Assembly (NCBI GenBank): GCA_016867055.1
Contig: VGKN01000020.1
Location: forward strand, 1 to 12,400
Reading direction: 5' to 3'
Length of the DNA: 12,400 nt
Source of the DNA: Candidatus Omnitrophota bacterium
GTDB lineage: Bacteria > Omnitrophota > Koll11 > VGKN01
The translations under genes and the position numbers were made by a program. Below are positions 1-6,168 of this stretch, one piece after another. The first letter of the stretch is position 1. Each line of letters starts with the position of its first letter. The notes beneath the pieces are model-generated. The model made no database searches and had not been told where the DNA came from. It saw nothing but the letters and a program-made list of their open reading frames with translations.

Positions 1-504
1 CTTATCGAATTAAAGAAAATAAGAAATATACCTCTGCATGAACCTGAGAATATATTAAAAAAGAATGTGCTTATGAATACCAGACAGGCAGAACGCATAA
101 TTCTTGGGGTCGTATTAGAGGATAAAGAGGCCTTATCTGAAGTAAAAAATTCTCTTTGTGCAGATGACTTTCGAGAGCCGAATATAAGAAGGGTTATTTT
201 AACCCTTTTTAATATGGAGATTAAAGATACTGCTAGGATATCCAATATACTTTGTCAGTTCGAAGATGAGCCAACACGGGATTTAATATCCGAGGTTTTA
301 CTTGAGGTTGATAAACTCTCTGACAAAAGAAAAAATCTATTTGATTGCATAAGATGGATAAAACAGGATAATCTTAAAAAAACTTTAAAGGAGATTCAGC
401 AGAAGATAAAATTGGCTCAAGAAATTAAAAATGAAAGCCTGATGTTTGAACTTGTGAGTAAATATAACAATCTGGTGAAGAGGCAAAGACAAGAACTTTT
501 GTAA
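1..504 (+). CDS. dnaG: DNA primase DnaG, C-terminal part (5' end outside window)
   Basis: The reading frame is open from the first base to the TAA at 502-504, giving 167 residues, so the gene starts upstream. A GTG at 67 and an ATG at 73 lie inside this open frame and should not be taken as the start. What is visible is the C-terminal helicase-interaction domain of bacterial primase. It is a helical region beginning near 'QAERIILGVVLEDKEAL', followed by a long charged helix ('DCIRWIKQDNLKKTLKEIQQ') and a C-terminal helical hairpin ending 'LVKRQRQELL'. This is the part that contacts the replicative helicase DnaB in known primases; the zinc-binding and TOPRIM catalytic domains are outside the window. 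The identity rests on this helical pattern and on its position 5' of rpoD, the order of the classical rpsU-dnaG-rpoD operon. Because only the least conserved domain is visible, the call is strong but not absolute. Confidence 0.85.
   Translation, partial: LIELKKIRNIPLHEPENILKKNVLMNTRQAERIILGVVLEDKEALSEVKNSLCADDFREPNIRRVILTLFNMEIKDTARISNILCQFEDEPTRDLISEVLLEVDKLSDKRKNLFDCIRWIKQDNLKKTLKEIQQKIKLAQEIKNESLMFELVSKYNNLVKRQRQELL
186..210 (+). terminator. terminator-like hairpin inside dnaG
   Basis: AAGGGTT (189-195) pairs perfectly with AACCCTT (201-207) across a 5-nt ATTTT loop. The stem can extend outward by three pairs (one G-U) because the 3' arm runs into T206-T210. A short GC-centred stem ending in a T run is the shape of an intrinsic terminator, but part of the T run is used in the stem and the site lies within coding sequence. 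It could attenuate read-through into rpoD or be accidental. Confidence 0.25.
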
Positions 505-543
505 TTTTGGATGTTTCCCCATTCAATGGAGCAGGGTAGGGTT

Positions 544-2130
544 ATGAGAAGAAAAAGAAAACATAAGATAAACAAGGATATTCAAAAATTAATTGCTATA
601 GGTAAAGAAAAAGGTCGCCTTACATACGATGAGGTTAATGAACTCCTTCCAGATGATATGGTTTCTTCAGAGGAGATAGATGAAGTTCTTATGATGCTTG
701 GAGATGAGAATATACAGATAGTTGATTCGCAGGAGGCTAAGGAAGTTGAAAAGATACCATCTTATGAAGAAGTTGAAAAGATAGAAGAAGAGGTTGAGCA
801 ATTACCCAGAGCCGCTGGTTTAGAGGACCCCGTCAAGATGTATCTAAAACAGATGGGGCAGATTCCTCTCCTTTCTAGGGAGGATGAGATAGACCTTGCT
901 CAGAAGATTGAGCAGGCAGAATTAAGATTTAGAGAAGCGATATTACAATGTAAGGTCTCTCGTTCATATGTCTTAGATCTTGCAAATAAAATTGTCAAAA
1001 ACAAAATAAATCTTGAGGACATCCTAAATGAAGAATTCGGCTTAATAAAAAAGAAAAGAGTAATTAAAAAGATTCTAAAGATTATTAAGAGGCTGCGCTC
1101 TATACGCAAAAATGGAAATTTTTATCCACTTTTAAACTCCCTAAATTTAAACCCAACCGTTATTCAAGATATTGCTGATGACATAAAAGGAAAAGCGCAT
1201 GAGTTTGATCTATTGCAAAAAGAAATAGATAAGCTAAGGTACAGAAGAATCAGAGGCCAAATCACTAAACTAATAAAAAGACAGAAGAAGGTTCTTTCGG
1301 AGTTTGATATGCCGTATCCAAAAATAAAAGATACGATTAAGAATATAAAAACTCTTGAATTTGGGTTTAATAAAGCAAAGAAAAAACTTATAGAGGCTAA
1401 TTTAAGATTAGTTGTTAGCATCGCAAAGAAATATACAAATAGAGGACTCTCATTTTTAGATTTAATCCAGGAAGGGAATATTGGATTAATGAAGGCGGTT
1501 GAAAAATTTGAATATAGACGGGGATATAAATTTAGTACCTATGCCACTTGGTGGATAAGGCAGGCCATAACCAGGGCAATAGCTGACCAAGCAAGAACTA
1601 TAAGAATCCCTGTTCATATGACCGAGACGATAAATAAGCTGATAAGAGTTTCAAGAGCACTTGTTCAAGAGAAAGGGAAGGAACCAACACCAGAAGAGAT
1701 TGCAGGCGCAATGAAAGTACATGTTGAAAAGGTGAGGGGTATACTGAAGATAGCGCAGGAACCAATATCTCTTCAAACGCCTATAGGCGATGAAGGAGAT
1801 ACGCATTTAGGTGATTTTATAGAGGATAAGCGTGCAGTATCACCGGCGAGTGCTACGGCGTATTCAATGCTGAAGGAACAGATTACATCTGTATTGGATA
1901 CATTGACAGATAGAGAAAAAAGGGTTTTAAAATTGCGGTTTGGAATAGAGGATGGTTGTCCAAGGACATTGGAAGAGGTGGGTTCTATATTTAACGTGAC
2001 AAGAGAGAGGGTTAGGCAAATAGAGGCCAAGGCCTTAAGAAAATTAAGACACCCTACCAGAAGTAGAAAACTCAAAAATTTCCTTGAACTCAGATATAGT
2101 GGTCAACGAGAGGGATTTATAGGGATATAG
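544..2130 (+). CDS. rpoD: RNA polymerase primary sigma factor RpoD (sigma-70)
   Basis: Group 1 housekeeping sigma factor that directs RNA polymerase to -35/-10 promoters. With the start at 544 it has 528 residues. Region 1.1 is at about 8-62, with '[13 protein letters not shown]', an acidic linker follows, and region 1.2 is at about 95-125 ('[19 protein letters not shown]'). A lysine-rich non-conserved region spans about 126-270. Region 2 is at about 285-359 and contains the -10 recognition and melting segment '[15 protein letters not shown]'. Region 3 with its 3.2 finger ('THLGDFIED') follows, and region 4 is at about 454-518 with the -35 helix-turn-helix '[19 protein letters not shown]'. 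Region 1.1 and the full region set separate it from alternative sigma factors. Three in-frame ATGs exist (511, 526, 544). I prefer 544 because the purine-rich GGAGCAGGGTAGG at 528-540 precedes it and the 511 start has no clear ribosome binding site. The 511 start would add 11 residues. It follows the dnaG stop by 39 nt, or 6 nt with the 511 start, so the two are very probably cotranscribed. Confidence 0.96.
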   Translation: MRRKRKHKINKDIQKLIAIGKEKGRLTYDEVNELLPDDMVSSEEIDEVLMMLGDENIQIVDSQEAKEVEKIPSYEEVEKIEEEVEQLPRAAGLEDPVKMYLKQMGQIPLLSREDEIDLAQKIEQAELRFREAILQCKVSRSYVLDLANKIVKNKINLEDILNEEFGLIKKKRVIKKILKIIKRLRSIRKNGNFYPLLNSLNLNPTVIQDIADDIKGKAHEFDLLQKEIDKLRYRRIRGQITKLIKRQKKVLSEFDMPYPKIKDTIKNIKTLEFGFNKAKKKLIEANLRLVVSIAKKYTNRGLSFLDLIQEGNIGLMKAVEKFEYRRGYKFSTYATWWIRQAITRAIADQARTIRIPVHMTETINKLIRVSRALVQEKGKEPTPEEIAGAMKVHVEKVRGILKIAQEPISLQTPIGDEGDTHLGDFIEDKRAVSPASATAYSMLKEQITSVLDTLTDREKRVLKLRFGIEDGCPRTLEEVGSIFNVTRERVRQIEAKALRKLRHPTRSRKLKNFLELRYSGQREGFIGI

Positions 2131-2210
2131 GTTGATATATACTGGACATCAATAATTCGTCCCATTTTTTTAAACCTTATATATTACAAAAGGTTATCAA
2201 GACTTTGAAA

Positions 2211-2246
2211 GTGAACCCCACTCCTGCACGCAGGGGCGGGGTAAAT
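2211..2246 (+). repeat. GC-rich repeat, short copy, folding into a strong hairpin
   Basis: It begins GTGAACCC and ends GGGGCGGGGTAAAT. The same two ends, in reverse orientation, bound the longer copy at 2403-2554, so this looks like an internally deleted member of the same family. On its own it folds: bases 2215-2226 pair with 2231-2242 around a CACG loop, giving 11 pairs (one G-U) and a single A-C mismatch. The hairpin lies 84 nt after the rpoD stop. No T run follows it, so it does not look like a standard terminator, but it could stabilise the rpoD 3' end. Its GC content contrasts sharply with the AT-rich surroundings. Confidence 0.6.
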
Positions 2247-2275
2247 GCAAAGGTTGTATTTTAGAAAAATAATTT

Positions 2276-2303
2276 TTGACAAAGTCTCCTCACCGGTTAT
2301 TTT
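2276..2303 (+). promoter_or_regulatory. possible secondary sigma-70 promoter, partial copy of the mraZ promoter
   Basis: A perfect -35 TTGACA (2276-2281) is followed after 16 bp by TATTTT (2298-2303), a -10 with two mismatches. The sequence around the -35 (AATAATTTTTGACAAAGT) is nearly the same as that at the mraZ promoter (AATAATATTGACAAAGT), with about one substitution and one base of length difference. It would give a transcript with a long leader through the reverse repeat into mraZ. The -10 is weak, so activity is doubtful. Confidence 0.3.
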
Positions 2304-2402
2304 GTCCTAATCCTCCTCATAAAAACAGTTTCTCAAAAATATCTTCCTATATTTTTAGTTTCTTATAAATTTTTAACCTCATCAAATTTATATTTTAATA
2401 AT

Positions 2403-2554
2403 ATTCACCCCGCCCCACGAGGAAGCCCCGCCAGTCAAGGCAAGGAGAAATAGGGGATTATCTCGAAGAGTTCTTCCCCATAGCCACGGGTGTGCCTCAA
2501 CAAGCTTGGCATGGTGAGTGAAGTCGGACCATCAACCTGTGGAGCAGGGTTCAC
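2403..2554 (-). repeat. GC-rich repeat, long copy in reverse orientation
   Basis: Read on the - strand it begins GTGAACCC (2554-2547), followed by a segment close to that of the short copy ([C/T][A/G]CTCC), and ends GGGGCGGGGTGAAT (2416-2403), which matches the end of the short copy at 13 of 14 positions. It has about 150 bp, is much more GC-rich than its flanks, and contains a small nested hairpin: GGGGA 2453-2457 with TCCCC 2475-2479, enclosing CTC-gaa-GAG. A 39-codon open frame lies on the - strand (2554 to 2438, TGA at 2437-2435), with no good ribosome binding site and no family I recognise. With the short copy it forms an inverted pair spanning 2211-2554. It may be a dispersed intergenic repeat or a remnant of a mobile element; one window cannot decide. 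Confidence 0.55.
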
Positions 2555-2575
2555 CCTACATATTTAAAAATAATA

Positions 2576-2604
2576 TTGACAAAGTGGTATGCATAGTGTA
2601 TACT
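2576..2604 (+). promoter_or_regulatory. mraZ / dcw operon promoter (sigma-70 type)
   Basis: TTGACA at 2576-2581 and TATACT at 2599-2604 are separated by exactly 17 bp: a perfect -35 and a -10 with one mismatch to TATAAT. Transcription should start near 2610-2612, leaving a leader of about 36 nt before the mraZ ATG. It is the best promoter-like sequence I found in the window and is placed to drive the whole run from mraZ to ftsW. Confidence 0.85.
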
Positions 2605-2639
2605 TTTGGCGTAAAGTGGCTTAAAGTAGAGTAAAGTAG
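2581..2639 (+). promoter_or_regulatory. MraZ operator: repeated AAAGT(G/A)G boxes
   Basis: Three boxes in a row, AAAGTGG (2613-2619), AAAGTAG (2623-2629) and AAAGTAG (2633-2639), are each separated by 3 nt, giving a 10-bp period on one face of the helix. A further AAAGTGG (2581-2587) overlaps the -35 and spacer, 32 bp upstream, and a degenerate ATAGTGT (2593-2599) is in the same 10-bp phase. MraZ proteins are known to bind short direct repeats before their own gene: AAAGTG[T/G] with 3-nt spacers in Mycoplasma, and TGGG-type repeats in E. coli. The array covers the presumed start site and leader, and its last box touches the ribosome binding site (AGAGG, 2638-2642). Bound MraZ should therefore block transcription; the role is inferred from family knowledge. 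Confidence 0.8.
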
Positions 2640-2646
2640 AGGAAAT

Positions 2647-3084
2647 ATGTTTTACGGTGAGTATGAACATAAGATTGATAGAAAGGGAAGACTTATAATT
2701 CCTGCAAAATTGAGAGAAATCTTCAAGGAATATTATGCAGAGAAATTTTTTGTCACAAGAGGACTGGATGGATGTCTTTTTGTATTTACAGAGGAGGAAT
2801 GGAGACTTCAAGAACAAAAATTTAAAACCCTTCCCTTTACCAAGGCAGAATCAAGAAGATTTAACCGTCTATATTTTTCAGGTGCCTGTGAGGTTACCTG
2901 CGATAGGCAAGGTAGGGTTCTAATACCTCAATATCTAAAGGAATATGCCTCAATACAAAGAGATGTCATAATCGTGGGGTTATCAAATAGGATAGAAATA
3001 TGGGCAAGGGATAAATGGAAAAAGTTTTACGATTCCTCAAGGGATACCTTTGAGGAAACCGCAGAAAGATTGTTTGATACATAG
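2647..3084 (+). CDS. mraZ: MraZ, transcriptional regulator of the dcw cluster
   Basis: DNA-binding protein of the SpoVT/AbrB fold that represses its own operon in studied bacteria and is usually the first gene of the dcw cluster. The 145 residues match the family's usual length. Two tandem AbrB-like halves are visible, each with its signature: 'DRKGRLIIP' at 11-19 in the first and 'DRQGRVLIP' at 86-94 in the second. The conserved 'GLDGCLFVF' (39-47) and 'RRFNRLYFSGA' (70-80) are also present. In known MraZ proteins the DxxGR motifs contribute to DNA binding, and the protein forms rings of several subunits. The ATG at 2647 is preceded by AGAGG at 2638-2642. The matching box array immediately upstream supports autoregulation. 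Transcription continues into rsmH after 32 nt. Confidence 0.97.
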   Translation: MFYGEYEHKIDRKGRLIIPAKLREIFKEYYAEKFFVTRGLDGCLFVFTEEEWRLQEQKFKTLPFTKAESRRFNRLYFSGACEVTCDRQGRVLIPQYLKEYASIQRDVIIVGLSNRIEIWARDKWKKFYDSSRDTFEETAERLFDT

Positions 3085-3100
3085 TCTTATAAGAAGAATC

Positions 3101-3119
3101 AAGGGGTTTTAGGATTATT
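3101..3119 (+). promoter_or_regulatory. ribosome binding site and probable AUU start of rsmH
   Basis: AAGGGG at 3101-3106 is a good Shine-Dalgarno sequence. The rsmH frame is open from 3093 (stop TAA at 3090-3092), yet has no ATG, GTG or TTG before the GTG at 3210. Two ATT codons at 3114 and 3117 lie 7 and 10 nt after the AAGGGG. Starting at 3117 gives the N-terminus 'MENKRPHIPVL', of the length and type normal for RsmH. Alternatively, one base missing from the A run at 3121-3124 would put the TTG at 3118 in frame, giving 'MKNKRPHIPVL'. Confidence 0.6.
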
Positions 3120-4025
3120 GAAAATAAAAGACCACATATCCCTGTTTTACACAAAGAGGCAATTGAATTTTTACAGCCAAAACCAGGGAGGCGTATTGTT
3201 GATTGCACAGTGGGATGTGGTGGGCATGCCAAGGAAATTTTGAAGAGAATTCTGCCGGGAGGATTTTTGATAGGGCTTGATATAGATAAAGAGGCAATAA
3301 AAATATCAGAAGAAAATTTAAAGGAGTTTAACAGCTCTTTCACATTAATAAATGAAAATTTTAAAAATATTTCTAAGGTAGTAAAGAGGTTAAATTTAAA
3401 TACCAGAGTAGACGGTATTCTATTTGACCTAGGATTTTCTTCATTTCATATCAACTCAAGGGAAAGGGGTTTCAGTTTTAACTTAGAGGGTCCACTTGAT
3501 ATGAGATTTAGTAAAGATCTAAACATAACTGCCTTTGACGTGGTAAATAAATTTAGGAAAGAAGAAATTGAAAAGATTATCCGAATTTTTGGAGAAGAAC
3601 GTTTCTCAAGGAGAATCGCAGAGAGTATTGAATTTGAGCGCCAAAAATATAGAATCTCAACAACCCTTCAACTTGCAGAGATAATAAAAAAAGCCGTACC
3701 TTTTTATAGAAAGATTCATCCTGCCACAAGGACATTTCAGGCAATAAGGATATTTGTAAATTCAGAACTTGAAAATCTAAGGGAGGGGTTAAAAGAAGCC
3801 ATTACAGTGTTAAATCCTGACGGAAGGATTTGTGTAATATCGTTTCACTCTCTTGAAGATAGAATAGTTAAACATTCGTATAATCATTTTTCAAAAAAGG
3901 GCATCATTAGGATATTAACCAAGAAACCCATAAAGCCTACCCACGATGAGATAATGCAAAATCCAAGTTCAAGAAGCGCAAAATTGCGGGTTGCGCAGAG
4001 ATTATCAGAGAAAAAGGATTTATGA
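3117..4025 (+). CDS. rsmH: 16S rRNA (cytosine(1402)-N(4))-methyltransferase RsmH
   Basis: SAM-dependent methyltransferase (also called MraW) that methylates N4 of C1402 in 16S rRNA in the ribosomal decoding centre. With the proposed AUU start it has 302 residues, the usual family length. Motifs are in order: 'RPHIPVLHKEAI' (5-16), the SAM-binding motif I 'VDCTVGCGGHA' (28-38), 'GLDID' (53-57), 'DGILFDLGFSS' (from about 99), the family hallmark 'ERGFSFNLEGPLDMRF' (116-131), 'HPATRTFQAIRIFVNSEL' (201-218) and 'ISFHSLEDRIVK' (241-252). A start at the first standard codon (GTG 3210) would remove the first 31 residues, including part of motif I, and is very unlikely to be right. The stop TGA (4023-4025) overlaps the ftsL ATG. 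The identity is certain; only the start codon is open. Confidence 0.95.
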   Translation: MENKRPHIPVLHKEAIEFLQPKPGRRIVDCTVGCGGHAKEILKRILPGGFLIGLDIDKEAIKISEENLKEFNSSFTLINENFKNISKVVKRLNLNTRVDGILFDLGFSSFHINSRERGFSFNLEGPLDMRFSKDLNITAFDVVNKFRKEEIEKIIRIFGEERFSRRIAESIEFERQKYRISTTLQLAEIIKKAVPFYRKIHPATRTFQAIRIFVNSELENLREGLKEAITVLNPDGRICVISFHSLEDRIVKHSYNHFSKKGIIRILTKKPIKPTHDEIMQNPSSRSAKLRVAQRLSEKKDL

Positions 4026-4402
4026 AGATGGGAAGATTTTCCTCGCTTTTAGTTTTAATAACTCTAATTTCACTTTTTTATGTAAGGCAACAAGTGGAAC
4101 TTTTAGAATTAAGTTATGATGTTTCCAGAAGAGAAAAAAAATATATTTCCCTTCTTGACCAGAATGCGCTATTAAGATATAATACCCTTATACTTAGTAG
4201 CCCCGCTCAATTAGAAAAAAATTTTGCTTTCAATAAAAATAGCTTTGTTATACTTGAAAACAGATATATACTCAAGTCCCAAGGTGTACCAAGGGTTTAT
4301 AAAATAGTTAATAAAAATTCTGGGTTTAGCAAAATTATAGGACAGATTGCTTCAGTATTTACACTTAAGACTCAGGCAGAGGCTAAACCCGTTACAAAAT
4401 GA
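4022..4402 (+). CDS. ftsL: cell division protein FtsL
   Basis: Small bitopic membrane protein that, in known systems, joins FtsB and FtsQ to activate FtsWI septal synthesis. It has 126 residues. A very short cytoplasmic N-terminus is followed by one membrane segment at about 6-21 ('FSSLLVLITLISLFYV'), then a periplasmic coiled-coil-like stretch (about 22-65) with regularly spaced leucines, and the typical 'SPAQLEKNFAF' turn (70-80). A basic tail of about 40 residues ends 'AEAKPVTK'. FtsL sequences diverge strongly, so the call depends on this topology and on the position between rsmH and ftsI, where ftsL belongs. The ATG at 4022 overlaps the rsmH stop (ATGA). AAGGA at 4014-4018 is only 3 nt from it but 9 nt from a second ATG at 4028, which may be the true start. 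Confidence 0.85.
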   Translation: MKMGRFSSLLVLITLISLFYVRQQVELLELSYDVSRREKKYISLLDQNALLRYNTLILSSPAQLEKNFAFNKNSFVILENRYILKSQGVPRVYKIVNKNSGFSKIIGQIASVFTLKTQAEAKPVTK

Positions 4403-4411
4403 AATCATAAT

Positions 4412-4437
4412 AACCTCATTATAAATATAAGGTTTTT
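4412..4437 (+). other. small hairpin over the ftsI ribosome binding site
   Basis: AACCT (4412-4416) can pair with AGGTT (4430-4434), followed by a short T run (to 4437). The 3' arm includes most of AAGG (4429-4432), the only Shine-Dalgarno-like sequence before the ftsI start. It could lower ftsI translation or act as a weak attenuator, but a 5-bp stem with a 13-nt loop is marginal. Confidence 0.2.
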
Positions 4438-4443
4438 CTTATT

Positions 4444-6168
4444 GTGTACATAAATGCACAAAGGGCCCGCCTCTTATTAGTCCTTTTAGGTTTTTTAATC
4501 TTTTTTTGCTTCCTTTTTTTAAAGTTAATATTCTTGCAACTTATAAAAAGTGGTTATTTTAAAAAACTCGCCTCCAAACAGCATCTTATCTCTATAGAAA
4601 TACCTGCCAAAAGAGGAAATATCTATGACAGAAATTTAAGGGAATTAGCCATAAGTCTTAATATGAACTCAATCTATGCGGTTCCAAGGGAGATAAAGGA
4701 TAAGGAATATGTATCGGATATTTTAGTTCCTATACTGAGGCTGGATAAGAACTTTTTGCTTGATAGATTATCAAGGGATAAGGGTTTTATCTGGCTTAAA
4801 AGGCAGGTAGATGATATAACTGCCTATAAAATAAAGACCCTAAGGATAGATTATATTGATACAATAAAAGAGGGGAAAAGATTTTATCCTAAGGGTGAAC
4901 TTGCAAGCCATGTAATTGGTTTTGTTGGGACAGATAATATTGGATTAGAGGGGATTGAATTGTCATACGATAGATACCTGAGAGGAAGAAACGGTACAAA
5001 AATTATAAATAGAGATGCAAAAAAACGGGAGGTTGTCCACCTTGACTATAAATTTATTCCGCCATTGGATGGATATAATTTAGTATTAACCATAGACGAG
5101 ATGATTCAGTTCTTCACAGAGAGGGAGTTGGATAGGATTTATAAAGAGGCAAGATGTAAGAGCGTCTCTGTTATTGTTATGGACCCTACTACAGGTGAAA
5201 TCTTAGCCCTTGCGAATAGACCTACATTTGAACCCAACAGCAGTAAGCGTTATTCTGTGGATGGGAGGCGTAATCGAGCAATCACAGATATGTTTGAACC
5301 AGGTTCGGTATTTAAGGTTGTTACTGCCTCGGCTGCGTTAGAGGAAAATGTTGTTGATTTGGAGGAAAGTTTTTTTTGCGAAAATGGAGAATTCGGGATT
5401 TCTAATCATACACTTCATGACCATACGCCACATGGATACCTTAAGTTTAGGGAAGTGATAGAGAAATCAAGCAATATTGGAACGGTTAAGGTAGCTATGA
5501 GGCTTGGACAAGAGAAACTTTACAGATACTCAAAGTTGTATGGGATAGGCACAAGGACTAATATTGAGCTTCCGGGTGAAGCAGGGGGTTTTATAAGAGC
5601 TCACCGTTTATGGTCAAAACTCTCTATAGCTGCCATTCCTATAGGTCAAGAGGTTGCTGTTACAACATTACAATTAGCCTGTCTCATTTCCACAATAGCA
5701 AATAATGGAATTTTTATGAAACCAATGATTATAAAAAAAATTACGGATTCAAATGGCGAGACGATAAAAAAATTGGAACCCGTCGCTCTTAGAAGAGTAA
5801 TCTGTGAAAGTACAGCAAATAAAATGAAGGCTATACTTAAGGGTGTGGTTGAAAGAGGAACAGGTCAAAAGGCGAAACTGGATGGTTTTAGTTCCGCGGG
5901 TAAAACAGGAACTGCACAAAAGGTAGAACCAAATGGCACCTATTCCCATAGAAGATTTGTGGCTTCCTTTATAGGTTTTGCACCGGTTGAAAACCCGCGT
6001 ATAGCTATAGCAGTGGTTATAGATGAACCGTATCCTTTTTATTATGGGGGGGTTGTAGCAGCACCCCTTTTCCAAAGGATAGCCAGTGATACCCTAAAAT
6101 ATTTGAAGGTAGAACAAAAAAATATTTTTGTAAAAAAGAATCAAGATCTTATAACATTGGAAGATTAA
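4444..6168 (+). CDS. ftsI: septal peptidoglycan transpeptidase FtsI (PBP3-like, class B PBP)
   Basis: Penicillin-binding protein that cross-links peptidoglycan at the septum, working with FtsW. It has 574 residues. One N-terminal membrane anchor lies at about 9-33, followed by the dimerisation/pedestal domain beginning with 'RGNIYDRN' (57-64) and containing 'GELASHVIGFVG' (151-162). The transpeptidase domain starts at about 235. All three active-site motifs are present: SxxK at S288-K291 ('EPGSVFK'), SxN at S342-N344 ('KSSNIG') and KTG at 487-489 ('AGKTGTAQ'). There are no C-terminal PASTA domains, unlike many Firmicutes homologues. The GTG at 4444 is the only standard start codon between the in-frame stop at 4411 and the membrane anchor. 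An ATT at 4441 lies closer to the weak AAGG (4429-4432), so the exact start is slightly uncertain. A 41-nt gap separates it from ftsL, and its stop directly abuts the murE ATG. Confidence 0.95.
   Translation: MYINAQRARLLLVLLGFLIFFCFLFLKLIFLQLIKSGYFKKLASKQHLISIEIPAKRGNIYDRNLRELAISLNMNSIYAVPREIKDKEYVSDILVPILRLDKNFLLDRLSRDKGFIWLKRQVDDITAYKIKTLRIDYIDTIKEGKRFYPKGELASHVIGFVGTDNIGLEGIELSYDRYLRGRNGTKIINRDAKKREVVHLDYKFIPPLDGYNLVLTIDEMIQFFTERELDRIYKEARCKSVSVIVMDPTTGEILALANRPTFEPNSSKRYSVDGRRNRAITDMFEPGSVFKVVTASAALEENVVDLEESFFCENGEFGISNHTLHDHTPHGYLKFREVIEKSSNIGTVKVAMRLGQEKLYRYSKLYGIGTRTNIELPGEAGGFIRAHRLWSKLSIAAIPIGQEVAVTTLQLACLISTIANNGIFMKPMIIKKITDSNGETIKKLEPVALRRVICESTANKMKAILKGVVERGTGQKAKLDGFSSAGKTGTAQKVEPNGTYSHRRFVASFIGFAPVENPRIAIAVVIDEPYPFYYGGVVAAPLFQRIASDTLKYLKVEQKNIFVKKNQDLITLED

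Larger units (their letters stand above)
2131..2646. other. rpoD-mraZ intergenic region (516 bp)
   Basis: This is the only long non-coding gap in the window. I find no convincing protein or RNA gene. In order it holds a weak AT-rich inverted repeat (AACCTT 2173-2178 with AAGGTT 2190-2195, no T run after it), a short GC-rich repeat copy (2211-2246) that folds into a strong hairpin, an AT-rich stretch of about 155 bp with a promoter-like sequence at 2276-2303, a longer GC-rich repeat copy in reverse orientation (2403-2554), and the mraZ promoter and operator (2576-2639). No canonical terminator with a T run is visible after rpoD, so read-through into the dcw cluster is possible. Confidence 0.8.

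Noticed and set aside
345..372. Possible internal rpoD promoter TTGCAT-16-GATAAT in dnaG
   Set aside because: Both boxes are poor matches and such pairs are expected by chance in AT-rich coding DNA.
2172..2195. Inverted repeat AACCTT/AAGGTT shortly after rpoD as a terminator
   Set aside because: The stem has only 6 pairs, an 11-nt loop and no T run downstream; the T run at 2165-2171 is on the wrong side for + strand termination.
2247..2402. Possible small RNA or CRISPR-like content between the repeat copies
   Set aside because: There are no regularly spaced repeats, no strong stem with a T-run end, and the sequence is simple AT-rich DNA.
2551..2817. An 88-codon open frame on the minus strand over the mraZ promoter and gene start
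   Set aside because: It is antisense to a certain gene and to its promoter/operator, and shows no recognisable family or ribosome binding site.
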